NCBI GenBank assembly: GCA_039990395.1
Contig: JBDXFZ010000041.1
Span: forward strand, 372,001 to 436,000
DNA from: CALINF01 sp039990395
GTDB lineage: Bacteria; Pseudomonadota; Gammaproteobacteria; Pseudomonadales; Halieaceae
DNA length: 64,000 nucleotides
Direction: 5' to 3'
Position 1 is the first letter of the stretch. The number at the start of each line of letters is the position of its first letter. The notes under the pieces are model-generated. The model did no database searches, was not told where the DNA came from, and saw only the letters and a program-made list of their open reading frames with translations. A program made the translations under genes and the position numbers. This document shows, piece by piece, positions 19,191 through 27,861 of the stretch.

Positions 19191-19347
19191 AGTAAAAGCG
19201 ATCTCCGGTGGCAGGGAGGAAGGGCCGAGCAGACACTAGCGGTCATGCAATGCCAGAACGATAAGCTCAGGCGGCAATTGTAGACCACCTAACAACGCCA
19301 GTATAATTGCCGCCACCCAGAATGCCGGCCCACCGCCAACCTAGAGC

Positions 19348-20973
19348 GTGCAATTGACTACAGAATTCTTTGGTAAGACCCTCTCCGGCCCGTTTACCGT
19401 GCCCTCAGGCATCGTGACGACAGCCACCTCCATCATTCAGTACTTCTTTGATCACGTTCCGCAGGTAGGCGTGCTCACCACCAAGAGTATCGGCCTGGAG
19501 CCAAAGCTTGGCTATCGGGAGCCTGTGCTGAGCCAGTACGCTCCAGGGTGCTTTGTTAACGCCGTGGGGCTCACCAATCCGGGTGCAGAGGCATCGCTGG
19601 AACTAATGTCTGCCCTGAATGTGCCCGATGACCGTTTCCTCCTGACCTCCATTTTCGGCGGCAGCGTGGAAGAGTTTGTCGCCGTGGCGCAAATTCTGGC
19701 ACCGGTTTCCGACGGTATCGAACTCAATCTGTCCTGCCCACACGCCAAAGGCTATGGCATGGCGATGGGACAAGACCCAAAACTGGTTGCCGAGATAATC
19801 GCGGCGGTGAAGGCTGTCGTGAACATCCCGGTAATACCCAAGCTGACACCCAATACGCCCGATATAGGTGAAATTGCTCGAGCTGCCGCCGATGCAGGTG
19901 CAGATGCCTTGTGCGCGATCAATACCGTTGGTCCCGGTTACACCTCCGCACACGGCCAACCGGTGTTAAGCAATGGCTCCGGCGGCATGTCGGGCAAAGG
20001 TGTACTGCCGATTGGCTTAAAGTGCGTCAAGGAAATGGCCGAAGTCTGTGACCTGCCGATTATCGGCTGTGGCGGCGTCAGCAGCGCCGCAGATGTCAGA
20101 GCCTTTTTCGATGCCGGTGCAGCCGTAGTTGGTGTCGGCTCTTCGTTAATCGGCATGACCACCGATGAAATAGCGGATTACTTCCAGGTGCTGGAAGCCG
20201 ATCTGGAGAACCACAGCAACCGCGCCGAGAAGCAAGTTCAGTACGATGTGGATATGGACTTCCGCCCTGTAACACTGGTGGACAATCACCGCGTGTGCGA
20301 GGACATCACGATCCTCACTTTCGACCGGAAAGTGAACGTGCAGGCGGGAGAGTTTATCTTCCTGTGGTTACCCGGCATTGGCGAAAAACCATTCTCGGCG
20401 CTTACCGACGACCCCTTCTCACTGGTCGTGATCGACGTGGGCGAATTCACCCACGCACTGATGGACTTACCAGTGGGCACCGAAGCGTATGTGCGCGGCC
20501 CACACGGCATCCCCGTTGATCCGGGTGAAGGCAAAAAAGTCATGGCTGTGGCCGGCGGCACAGGTCTTGCCGCGGTATACCAGATTGCTCGTGACTGGGG
20601 TAACGCGGAGGTCTTCACTGGCGCGCGCACGGCGCAACGACTGTATTTTCTCGAGGAGTGTCAGAAGATTGCCAAGGTGCATGTGGCCACCGACGACGGC
20701 AGCGCAGGCTTCCAGGGCTTTGTGACGCAGCTATTGCGAGATCGCCTACAAAACATGTCGGCCGACGAACTCAAGGACCTGGTGTTTTACAACTGCGGGC
20801 CGGAGCCTATGGTTCACGCCGCCATCGCAGTACAGCGCGAGTTCTGCAGTGACGAGCAGATTTTTAGTGCGATTGATTACATGACCAAGTGCGGCGTGGG
20901 TATCTGCGGCGCATGTGCCGCCCCTAATGGTCAACGCCTGTGCGTAGACGGTCCGTTCCTTCAGGCCGGCTGA
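19348..20973 (+). CDS. Fused class 1B dihydroorotate dehydrogenase (PyrD-PyrK in one chain)
   Basis: The 541-residue protein joins two normally separate subunits. Residues 1-300 form an FMN-type dihydroorotate dehydrogenase barrel (NLSCPHAKG, KLTPNTPDI, CGGVSSAADV). Residues 315-541 match PyrK: an FAD-binding front domain, an NAD-binding GGTGLAAVY region and a [2Fe-2S] motif CGVGICGAC followed by a fourth Cys in QRLCVDGP. Class 1B enzymes oxidise dihydroorotate to orotate with NAD+. Most gammaproteobacteria use a membrane class 2 PyrD instead, so the fusion is notable. The GTG start gives the conserved N-terminus. A dihydropyrimidine-dehydrogenase-like role is the alternative. Confidence 0.85.
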   Translation: MQLTTEFFGKTLSGPFTVPSGIVTTATSIIQYFFDHVPQVGVLTTKSIGLEPKLGYREPVLSQYAPGCFVNAVGLTNPGAEASLELMSALNVPDDRFLLTSIFGGSVEEFVAVAQILAPVSDGIELNLSCPHAKGYGMAMGQDPKLVAEIIAAVKAVVNIPVIPKLTPNTPDIGEIARAAADAGADALCAINTVGPGYTSAHGQPVLSNGSGGMSGKGVLPIGLKCVKEMAEVCDLPIIGCGGVSSAADVRAFFDAGAAVVGVGSSLIGMTTDEIADYFQVLEADLENHSNRAEKQVQYDVDMDFRPVTLVDNHRVCEDITILTFDRKVNVQAGEFIFLWLPGIGEKPFSALTDDPFSLVVIDVGEFTHALMDLPVGTEAYVRGPHGIPVDPGEGKKVMAVAGGTGLAAVYQIARDWGNAEVFTGARTAQRLYFLEECQKIAKVHVATDDGSAGFQGFVTQLLRDRLQNMSADELKDLVFYNCGPEPMVHAAIAVQREFCSDEQIFSAIDYMTKCGVGICGACAAPNGQRLCVDGPFLQAG

Positions 20974-20982
20974 ACCTCCAAC

Positions 20983-21012
20983 AAAAAGGCCGGCATAAAG
21001 CCGGCCAATTTT
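20983..21012. terminator. Bidirectional terminator between the PyrD-PyrK fusion and a carotenoid oxygenase
   Basis: A seven-bp perfect stem GGCCGGC (20988-20994) / GCCGGCC (21000-21006) with a five-base loop is flanked by five A on the left and AATTTT on the right. It can end transcription from both convergent genes. Confidence 0.8.
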
Positions 21013-21025
21013 CACCAGTAAGCGC

Positions 21026-22360
21026 TTACCCTGCAGACCAGTTTCCGTGGAACCCAAACGGTACGCGCCTGGGCAGATGTACGGTAGCAATGGGGCCGCT
21101 CTCAAAGTCCTGAGCTTCAATTACCACGACATCACTCTTGTCGGTCGTCTTATCGTAAACATACGCCAGCACCCAACCATCGTCTTCAGCAGCATCGGCT
21201 GAGCGTGGTACGAATACCGGCTCCATGAATACCCTGTGGTCACCTTCGTTGTGCAGATAACTACTGCCGGTATGCAGGTCGTGCTTTTTGATACCACCCA
21301 GTGACACATCCGCGCCCAATCCCGCGGTGTAGCCAAAGCGGTAGGGTTTGCCGGTTAGGCGTTCATCAAGACGCGGAAACTCCTGGGACATATCGTCGAG
21401 CCGCTGTTCGTGCACGCGAGTGACCTTGGGATCTATCGTCCAGCGATCCAGGGTGGATACGCCCTCACCCGGGCCCAGCCGATCCTGATCAAACATCTTG
21501 TGATGACGAATCACGTCCAATACCACCCTACCCTGCTCGTCCTCATAGCCATTCATGGGGTGGAACACGTAGCACGGTTCTACTTCGTGCCAGGTAACAT
21601 CCTCTGCACCACCTTCGCGCGGCAGCAATCCTACTCGGGCGCCATATTCCGGATGCCATTTGTAGGGTAATCCGTAGCCCGCTTCTGCCACTTCAAAATC
21701 GAGAATGACAGGGAGGTCCAGCAGGATGAAGTAATTCTTGGTAATCATGCAGTCGTGCACCATGGGCTGCCCCGGGACAGGGACATCCACCGTTTTGCGA
21801 ACCCGATTGTCCGTACCAATCACCACATACTGAATATGGTTCCATAGTGGCGAATAGACCGCGCTATGCAGCTCACCAGTGTCTGGGTCCAAATGAGGGT
21901 GCGCCGACAGGCCACCGGGCAAGGTTCCACTAAAATCGCAGCGCTCGACGGTTTCCAATTCGTAGTCCAACTCTACCGGCAGGTTCCCGGCCTCCACTAG
22001 TGCAAGGGTCTTGCCTTCATGAGACATAATATTGGTATTGGCGATCCCTTCGCCCAGTTGCAATGCGCCAACCGGACCTGGCACCGGGGGCCAATCCTTC
22101 GCGGCGACCACTTTGTCATCTCTCACGTAGCGACTGCGAAACCACTCAGCCTTGCCGTCGCGCAGCCGCAGGCCATGCGCCATACCGCTGCCAAGAAACC
22201 AGTGGTGACTCTTGGGATCAGCCTCTAGAGGGTTAGGCCCTATGCGCAAAAAGCGGCCATCCAGCTCTGTGGGCAGCTCTCCTGTGACTTTCAGGTCAAA
22301 CGCGGTTAGCTCATCTTCAACGGGGGCAAAGTTGCCTTCCAGATAGGGGTTGGTGCTCAT
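21026..22360 (-). CDS. Carotenoid oxygenase family protein (1)
   Basis: The 444-residue protein has the seven-blade carotenoid cleavage oxygenase fold. The candidate iron-ligand histidines lie in AHPHLDPDTG, MVHDCM, VFHPMNGYED and the C-terminal FHGNWSAG. These Fe(II) enzymes split a C=C bond of carotenoids, apocarotenoids or stilbenes with O2. The start at 22360 has a GGAG Shine-Dalgarno; a longer open frame upstream lacks homology. The gene lies about 1.5 kb from the proteorhodopsin gene, on the same strand, but MetY separates them. A retinal-forming role is possible but not shown. Confidence 0.88.
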   Translation of the reverse strand: MSTNPYLEGNFAPVEDELTAFDLKVTGELPTELDGRFLRIGPNPLEADPKSHHWFLGSGMAHGLRLRDGKAEWFRSRYVRDDKVVAAKDWPPVPGPVGALQLGEGIANTNIMSHEGKTLALVEAGNLPVELDYELETVERCDFSGTLPGGLSAHPHLDPDTGELHSAVYSPLWNHIQYVVIGTDNRVRKTVDVPVPGQPMVHDCMITKNYFILLDLPVILDFEVAEAGYGLPYKWHPEYGARVGLLPREGGAEDVTWHEVEPCYVFHPMNGYEDEQGRVVLDVIRHHKMFDQDRLGPGEGVSTLDRWTIDPKVTRVHEQRLDDMSQEFPRLDERLTGKPYRFGYTAGLGADVSLGGIKKHDLHTGSSYLHNEGDHRVFMEPVFVPRSADAAEDDGWVLAYVYDKTTDKSDVVVIEAQDFESGPIATVHLPRRVPFGFHGNWSAG

Positions 22361-22553
22361 CAGATTCTCCAGTGACTGCAACAATAACTGGCTGAGTCTA
22401 GCAGTAACCACAGAATCTTCCATCGCCTGAGCCGCTCGAATCTTCACACCCCTGCACAATCTCCGAACACAGTTTCGCTTGGGTAAGACTCTTTGCTAAG
22501 CTCTTCAACCCTAAATGCGAATGACAACTGAAACCAAACCAAGCAGGCACACT

Positions 22554-23831
22554 ATGAAACCCGAAACGATAGCACTCCATGCAGGCTACGAAGGCGACCC
22601 CACCTCACACGCCGCAACAACACCCATCTACCAGACAACATCGTTTACGTTTGACAACACCCAGCACGGTGCAGACTTGTTCAACCTTGCAGTACCCGGA
22701 AACATCTATAGCCGAATCATGAACCCCACCAATGCTGTACTGGAGCAACGACTGGCGGAGCTCGAAGGTGGCGTTGGTGCCCTGGCCGTGGCTTCGGGCA
22801 TGGCCGCTATTCGCTACTCGATCGAAGCGATAGCCGAGGTTGGGAGTAACATCGTTAGCACATCACAGCTCTACGGTGGCACCTACAACCTGTTTGCTCA
22901 CACCTTCCCCCGGCAGGGTATCGAAACTCGCTTTGCCAAGGCAGATGACTTTGAAAAAGCGGCTGCGTTGATCGATGAAAACACCCGTGCCCTCTTCTGC
23001 GAGTCTATCGGCAATCCGGCGGGCAATATTGTAGACATAGAGCGCTGGGCCGAGATTGCTCACGCAGCCGGTGTGCCACTTATTGTCGACAATACGGTGG
23101 CAACACCGTATCTGTGCAGAGCCTTCGATCATGGCGCCGATATCGTCGTGCACTCACTAACCAAATATATCGGCGGCCACGGTACAACCATTGGTGGTGC
23201 AATCGTAGATTCGGGCAAGTTTGATTGGGCTGCTCACAACGACCGTTTCTCTGTCATGAATACGCCAGACCCCTCGTACCACGGTGTGGTCTACACCGAA
23301 GCGATGGGCGCAGCTGCTTATATAGGCCGATGCCGGGTTGTGCCGCTGCGCAATACCGGTGCAGCACTATCACCTCAAAGTGCCTTCCAAATTATGCAGG
23401 GCCTTGAAACACTTGGACTGCGAATGGAGCGTCATTGTGAGAATGCCGAAAAAGTCGCTGCACACCTATCGGCGCACCCTGCGGTGCAATGGGTGAACTA
23501 TGCCACGCTGCCTGACAGCCCCGATCACGTTACTTGCGACAAGATTTGTGGCGGCCGTGCTTCTGGCATTATCAGCTTTGGTATTGTGGGCGGCTCTGAA
23601 GCCGGCGCTAGATTTATTGATGCACTACAACTTATTCTCCGCCTGGTGAATATTGGTGACGCAAAGTCTCTTGCCTGCCACCCGGCAAGCACCACTCATC
23701 GTCAGCTTAACCCCGAAGAATTAGCGACGGCGGGTGTATCTCAGGAGATGGTTCGTCTCTCGATTGGTATTGAGCATATCGATGACATCATTGCCGACAT
23801 CGACCAAGCGCTAGCGGCCAGTGGCGGCTGA
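22554..23831 (+). CDS. metY: O-acetylhomoserine sulfhydrylase (MetY)
   Basis: The 425-residue PLP enzyme of the Cys/Met-metabolism family carries the N-terminal pattern KPETIALHAGY and PIYQTTSFTFD. The Schiff-base lysine lies in SLTKYIGGHG. MetY makes homocysteine from O-acetylhomoserine and sulfide. The start is set by family N-termini; ATGs at 22515 and 22521 are also in frame, and none has a strong RBS. It is monocistronic and shares a terminator with the convergent proteorhodopsin gene. Confidence 0.93.
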   Translation: MKPETIALHAGYEGDPTSHAATTPIYQTTSFTFDNTQHGADLFNLAVPGNIYSRIMNPTNAVLEQRLAELEGGVGALAVASGMAAIRYSIEAIAEVGSNIVSTSQLYGGTYNLFAHTFPRQGIETRFAKADDFEKAAALIDENTRALFCESIGNPAGNIVDIERWAEIAHAAGVPLIVDNTVATPYLCRAFDHGADIVVHSLTKYIGGHGTTIGGAIVDSGKFDWAAHNDRFSVMNTPDPSYHGVVYTEAMGAAAYIGRCRVVPLRNTGAALSPQSAFQIMQGLETLGLRMERHCENAEKVAAHLSAHPAVQWVNYATLPDSPDHVTCDKICGGRASGIISFGIVGGSEAGARFIDALQLILRLVNIGDAKSLACHPASTTHRQLNPEELATAGVSQEMVRLSIGIEHIDDIIADIDQALAASGG

Positions 23832-23862
23832 CCCCTCGAGCACCCACCCTAATTAATAGGCA

Positions 23863-23889
23863 CAAAAAAGCCCTCTCGCGAGGGCTTTC
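23863..23889. terminator. Bidirectional terminator between metY and proteorhodopsin
   Basis: The stem GCCCTC (23870-23875) / GAGGGC (23880-23885) is extended by A-T pairs on both sides (AAA / TTT), with a TCGC loop. The six A upstream give a strong U-run for the minus-strand proteorhodopsin transcript, and TTT serves metY. Confidence 0.85.
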
Positions 23890-23908
23890 GTGGAACGTAC
23901 CAGAGCGC

Positions 23909-24691
23909 TTAGGCTTTGGCAGAAGTATCTTCGTTGGCCGCGTACCAGATGAACAAGCCGAAAGCGATCTTGTTCAGCACATCAGCAAGGTTGTAGACAA
24001 TGTTGAGTGTTCCAACATCGGTACCACCCGCAAGGTAACCAAAGAAATAGCCGACAGGATAAATAGCCCAACCCACTGTTACTGTCCACTTCATTAACCC
24101 GTAGGCCTTTTGGACTGCAGGTGGAGCTTCTGCTGCGGCAACCTTACTGGCTTCGCCAAAGAAGATCTCATACAGGATGTAAAACCATCCAAGCATACCG
24201 ATGCCAAAGCCTACAGTAGCGTTTAGGTATCCTGCCTCGCCCATATATCCTGGGATTAACATTACCAAGGTGCCAATCAGAAGACGCCAGAATATGCCTC
24301 CAGACACCTTGGTGATTGCTGCCAGAATGAGATAGAACTCAATCATCAGCAGTGGCACTGTTAACAGCCAATCGATGTACCTAAAATCCGTCGGCGTATC
24401 GCCCGTGGCTACCCACACTTCTCTCATGTACATATAATGGAACGCAGCAATGAATGTCACTAGGGCTGATACCGTTAACGATGTCGCCCACTTGCCTCCC
24501 ATTCGGAACGATTCCATGAGGAAGAATATTGTCGCAGCGGCTAGCGCCATCGAAATCAACCAAAAGGAATACCCTACAAAGTCTCCCGACGCTAGCATTG
24601 TTGAGCCATCGGCTGCGAATGCGCCGCCACTCAAAAACACTAGTGAGAGCACTGCTAAAAGGGCTACCACCAGTTTATTATTATTAAGCAT
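23909..24691 (-). CDS. Proteorhodopsin, green-tuned light-driven proton pump
   Basis: The 260-residue protein has a signal-like leader (MLNNNKLVVALLAVLSLVFL) and seven transmembrane helices. Key residues are in place: the His of the counterion complex (His85), the proton acceptor Asp107 and donor Glu118 flanking Thr111 in RYIDW...IEF, and the retinal Schiff-base Lys241 in NKIAFG. The tuning position is Leu115, the green-absorbing type. The ATG at 24691 sits six bases after a GAGGAG Shine-Dalgarno; the in-frame ATG two codons upstream is too close to it. It pumps protons out in light. The retinal biosynthesis genes crtEBIY and blh are not next to it. Confidence 0.96.
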   Translation of the reverse strand: MLNNNKLVVALLAVLSLVFLSGGAFAADGSTMLASGDFVGYSFWLISMALAAATIFFLMESFRMGGKWATSLTVSALVTFIAAFHYMYMREVWVATGDTPTDFRYIDWLLTVPLLMIEFYLILAAITKVSGGIFWRLLIGTLVMLIPGYMGEAGYLNATVGFGIGMLGWFYILYEIFFGEASKVAAAEAPPAVQKAYGLMKWTVTVGWAIYPVGYFFGYLAGGTDVGTLNIVYNLADVLNKIAFGLFIWYAANEDTSAKA

Positions 24692-24748
24692 TGTCATCTC
24701 CTCGATGCATAGCAAACGTATGTCGTCGAGTGAGCTAGCACCCAACGA

Positions 24749-24772
24749 GTTTACATAAGCACACGTGTAAAC
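24749..24772. promoter_or_regulatory. Inverted repeat upstream of proteorhodopsin, candidate operator
   Basis: A perfect repeat GTTTACA-N10-TGTAAAC lies 58-81 bases upstream of the proteorhodopsin start codon. Such two-arm palindromes are usual binding sites for dimeric regulators. No known light or redox regulator motif is matched exactly, so the function is open. Confidence 0.4.
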
Positions 24773-24958
24773 CACGAGCAACTAGCTGACCACTTTTTGA
24801 CCAACTTACCTTCGGTCAATTGCCCACTGAGCTCGGAATTGAGCAAGTGGGCAAGACAATGGCCACTCTCTCTCCAACTAGGCACGAAGCCCGTCCACAG
24901 GATAAGTGGGCACGATGCCAGAAAGCTTTTCGGCCAACAGAGCTGCATTTAGCTACTT

Positions 24959-25561
24959 CTAACCCAGCAGCAAGGACGCTGCGATGGCAAACATGATCAG
25001 GCCAATAACAAAGTCGAGCACTTTCCAGGCTGAAGGAAGGTGAAAGAGCGGTGCCAAAAACCGAGCACCGTAACCAAGACCAAAGAAGAACACGAACGAA
25101 CCAGACACTGCCCCTGCACCAAAGTGCAGTCGAGACACCCCATCGTATTGGGTAGCGACAGACCCTAGTAAGACAACGGTGTCGAGATACACATGGGGGT
25201 TCAGCCATGTGAAAGCCAGACAAGTCAGCACTGTTTTGACAAGGGTTTCCGGTACATCGCCGGCGGGATCCAGGTGGTGACTGGTTCGAAAGGCCGAAAC
25301 AAAACTCTTGATGCCATACACGGTCAAAAAGAGGGCACCGCCATAGCGGGCAACGGATTCTATTGCCGGAAAGGCGTCAACCAGCGCACCAAAACCTGCA
25401 ACCCCCAGACCAATGAGTACGCCATCTGACAAGGCACATATCAGGCAAACCCAAAAGACATGATGTTTCTTGAGACCCTGCTTCAGCACAAACGCGTTCT
25501 GCGCCCCTATCGCCAGAATCAGCGAAAGGCTTAGGAAAAAGCCTGCAACTGCCGACTCCAT
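24959..25561 (-). CDS. argO: LysE/ArgO-family amino acid exporter
   Basis: The 200-residue protein has six predicted transmembrane helices and the LysE/ArgO signature GAQNAFVLKQGL near its N-terminus, plus TWLNPHVYLDT in the second half. These proteins export arginine or lysine and their toxic analogues. The ATG at 25561 is preferred over a TTG three bases upstream. The gene is alone, 267 bases before proteorhodopsin on the same strand. Confidence 0.85.
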   Translation of the reverse strand: MESAVAGFFLSLSLILAIGAQNAFVLKQGLKKHHVFWVCLICALSDGVLIGLGVAGFGALVDAFPAIESVARYGGALFLTVYGIKSFVSAFRTSHHLDPAGDVPETLVKTVLTCLAFTWLNPHVYLDTVVLLGSVATQYDGVSRLHFGAGAVSGSFVFFFGLGYGARFLAPLFHLPSAWKVLDFVIGLIMFAIAASLLLG

Positions 25562-25929
25562 CAAGTGTGTCCCGGCAGGGCTATAGTCTCAGGTGAGAGA
25601 GTAGAAAAAATCATTCGGTCGCAGTATACAGGTTGTTCGATTTTCTGGTGATGCTGCTGCGATTGGCCAATGCTAAACAAGCCACGTGCTGGGGTATGAG
25701 GCCATTTTGAGGGCAACTAATCGCAGAGTCTCATCGCCGGTGCCTATAATTGAAGTGCCGAGAATATAACGGATGCAAATGAGCAGATCCTTAGAGAGCT
25801 GGAGGAATAGTCTCCCACTACGCTAACTCTCACCCGACGCGGGGTCGCTCGCACAGAGAAACTTGATTGGGCGCCAGAGACTGAAACAGTAATCTGAGGG
25901 GCTCTGTCTGACTTGCGTTTCTAGCAGAC

Positions 25930-25955
25930 AAAAAAAAGGCCCTCAAGGAGGGCCC
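25930..25955 (-). terminator. Rho-independent terminator, minus strand, with no gene directly upstream
   Basis: The stem GGCCCTC (25938-25944) / GAGGGCC (25948-25954) has an AAG loop. On the minus strand it is followed by eight U. No coding gene precedes it on this strand between 25960 and the tRNA, so it may end a small untranslated RNA or read-through from the tRNA. Confidence 0.75.
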
Positions 25956-26102
25956 AGGTAGGGGTTCTGTACGCTTCCGTGGACCTGGATGGATGTAGCG
26001 TCTGGAAGTAACTATAGCTAAACGGGCTAGTGGGTAGCATGGCCGCGCACGACAGCAGCATGGCCGTGGGCGCCAATATTGCTTTGGTAAGGGATTAATC
26101 GG

Positions 26103-26124
26103 AAAAATGGCCGAAACAGGCCAT
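26103..26124 (-). terminator. Second minus-strand hairpin with U-run
   Basis: ATGGCC-(GAAACA)-GGCCAT forms a six-bp stem (26107-26124), and the minus strand continues into five U. It lies between the repeat block and the hairpin at 25930-25955. Confidence 0.5.
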
Positions 26125-26133
26125 GTTAGTCGT

Positions 26134-26504
26134 AGGCGGATTGATCGTATCGGGCTTTTGCCCGTTACGACCCCTACGGGGCGGCTTCGCTTTGCTGCGC
26201 CGTCCAATTTCCTCCTTTGAGTCGGAATTTGTGATGAAACCGCGATTGCCTCTCGCGGTTTCACCTCTTCGAGGCGGCTTCGTTTTGCTGCGCCGTCCAA
26301 TTTCCTCCTTTGAGTCGGAATTTGTCGAACAGCGGTTCTTCTCCAAACCTACCCCTGCCAAAACAAAAAACCCCGCCAGAGGCGGGGCTTGTTGTTCTGG
26401 TAGGACCAGGCGGATTGATCGTATCGGGCTTTTGCCCGTTACGACCCCTACGGGGCGGCTTCGCTTTGCTGCGCCGTCCAAATTCCTCCTTAGTCGGAAT
26501 TTGT
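26134..26504. repeat. Modular palindrome-rich repeat, three related units
   Basis: A 97-99 bp unit occurs at 26134-26232 and 26408-26504, differing by one substitution and a two-base gap. A shortened unit lies at 26271-26325 and keeps the shared 3' half from GGCGGCTTCG to GTCGGAATTTGT. Units contain hairpins such as GGGC-TTTT-GCCC and CCCC-TAC-GGGG. The shortened unit has instead a perfect 10-bp stem GAAACCGCGA (26236-26245) / TCGCGGTTTC (26253-26262). Both full units begin with AGGCGGATT, the sequence also found in the 3' part of the nearby tRNA-Val. Confidence 0.8.
26365..26390 (-). terminator. Duplicated copy of the tRNA-Val terminator
   Basis: The stem CCCCGCC (26371-26377) / GGCGGGG (26381-26387) with loop AGA is followed on the minus strand by six U. 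It duplicates the hairpin at 26544-26566. Confidence 0.75.
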
Positions 26505-26543
26505 CGAACAGCGGTTCTTCTCCAAACCTACCCCTGCCAAAAC

Positions 26544-26569
26544 AAAAAACCCCGCCAGAGGCGGGGCTT
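26544..26569 (-). terminator. Terminator of tRNA-Val
   Basis: The stem CCCCGCC (26550-26556) / GGCGGGG (26560-26566) with loop AGA begins 11 bases after the tRNA 3' end on the minus strand and is followed by six U. Confidence 0.85.
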
Positions 26570-26576
26570 GTTGTTT

Positions 26577-26653
<77 letters not shown>

Positions 26654-26690
26654 AGAAAGGCGGCGATTATAAGGGCGTGAGACGTCGAGC

Positions 26691-27725
26691 TCAACCCCCG
26701 ACCTTACGGGCGCTGCGCTTCCTATTCAGTACGGTCAACTGCCACAGGTCTTTATGATCAAAATGCAGAAATGGCCGCATAGCCAGCACACCCACTCTAC
26801 CGATTGATCGTTCTAAGTGCTCCAGTTCAGCAAACAACTCCTGAACATCGTCGTCGGGCTCAACCTCAAACCCGTGCTGGCGCATCATCAGAATACCTTT
26901 TGCACGCAGCGCCAGTTCAGTATAGATACGGAGATAGCAGAGCATATCCACCAACGTTGGCCCCTCAAAGCGATCGCGAAGATCGGATAAAAACTCCCCC
27001 GCCCGCGTGCGTTTAAACTCTCCCGACACAATCTGCTCGATCAAACTGGCGTCGGAATCAAAGTCCAGTTGCAACCACTCATGCATGGCAACCGCACTCT
27101 TACGAAATACCTGCACCAACAGTATCGGCAATAAAGCGACAACCAACGCCGTGTGCACCAGTGGGGAAAGATAAAACTGGTTGAACGACCAGTGCAGCAC
27201 CGTGGCTACTAGTAAGCCCGGAGTGAAGTACAAAAAGCGCGTTCGCAAACTGCGTTCGCTAAACCTCTGCGCCAAGATCGCGTAAATCGCGGCAACGCCG
27301 CCGTGCATCACCGCTGTACCCAAACCACGTATCAACCAAACCCCGGGCAAAAGGTCTGGTCCCATAGCGAGAAGGTAAAGGTTCTCGTAAACCGCAAAAC
27401 CCGTACCTACTGCAAATCCGAGTATCGCCGCATCTACTAAAAAGCCAATTCGACTCAGTCGAAACAAACTATAGATAACAAAACCCTTACAGAGCTCTTC
27501 AACGAAGGGCGCGCAGTAGTCCAGATAAATGGTTCGGGAGAGAGCTCCGTCAGCCAATACCCAGGCATGAATATGGAGGGCAGCCACAGCCGAGACCACT
27601 CCTGCAGCCAATACCCACAATACGGTTGCAACAGGTGTCAACCGATAGCTGTCCATATAGCGCAGCACTGACAGGAACAGAAGCACAGGTAAAATGCCCA
27701 TCAATATGCCGGTCAGCAACGTCAC
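26691..27725 (-). CDS. PrsW-family intramembrane glutamic protease
   Basis: The protein (344 residues from this start) has about eight transmembrane helices and the PrsW signature set: a Glu-Glu pair in APFVEELCKG (residues 76-77), GFAVYEN, and a His in AVMHGGVAA. In Bacillus, PrsW cuts an anti-sigma factor at site 1. A cytoplasmic C-terminal tail of about 130 residues is extra. The GTG at 27725 is preferred; the frame opens further to 27794, but that start overlaps the terminator hairpin of the preceding operon. The gene lies just downstream of an ECF sigma/anti-sigma pair on the same strand. Confidence 0.85.
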   Translation of the reverse strand: MTLLTGILMGILPVLLFLSVLRYMDSYRLTPVATVLWVLAAGVVSAVAALHIHAWVLADGALSRTIYLDYCAPFVEELCKGFVIYSLFRLSRIGFLVDAAILGFAVGTGFAVYENLYLLAMGPDLLPGVWLIRGLGTAVMHGGVAAIYAILAQRFSERSLRTRFLYFTPGLLVATVLHWSFNQFYLSPLVHTALVVALLPILLVQVFRKSAVAMHEWLQLDFDSDASLIEQIVSGEFKRTRAGEFLSDLRDRFEGPTLVDMLCYLRIYTELALRAKGILMMRQHGFEVEPDDDVQELFAELEHLERSIGRVGVLAMRPFLHFDHKDLWQLTVLNRKRSARKVGG

Positions 27726-27776
27726 GTTAATGATTCCGTAGAAGAAAGCGTTTAGTGTGCCAGAAATACCGGGGTA

Positions 27777-27802
27777 TAAAAAAGGCGGCACCACGGCCGC
27801 CT
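27777..27802 (-). terminator. Terminator after the sigma/anti-sigma operon
   Basis: The stem AGGCGGC (27783-27789) / GCCGCCT (27796-27802) has a six-base loop. The minus strand continues into six U, so it ends the transcript from the anti-sigma gene just before the PrsW-like gene. Confidence 0.8.
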
Positions 27803-27861
27803 ACAAATGCACTCACAGGGGTACTACTCAAATTAGGGCATCCATGCCATCACTGACATTA

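Larger units (their letters stand above)
25562..26576. other. One-kilobase region without a gene: repeats and terminator-like hairpins
   Basis: No convincing gene is present here. Open frames of 90-170 codons exist on both strands between 25830 and 26626, but they translate repeated DNA into repeated Lys/Arg/Gly/Pro-rich peptides and have no homologous look. The left part (25562-25920) is plain intergenic DNA. The right part holds terminator-like hairpins facing the minus strand and repeat copies, which are listed separately. Confidence 0.7.
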
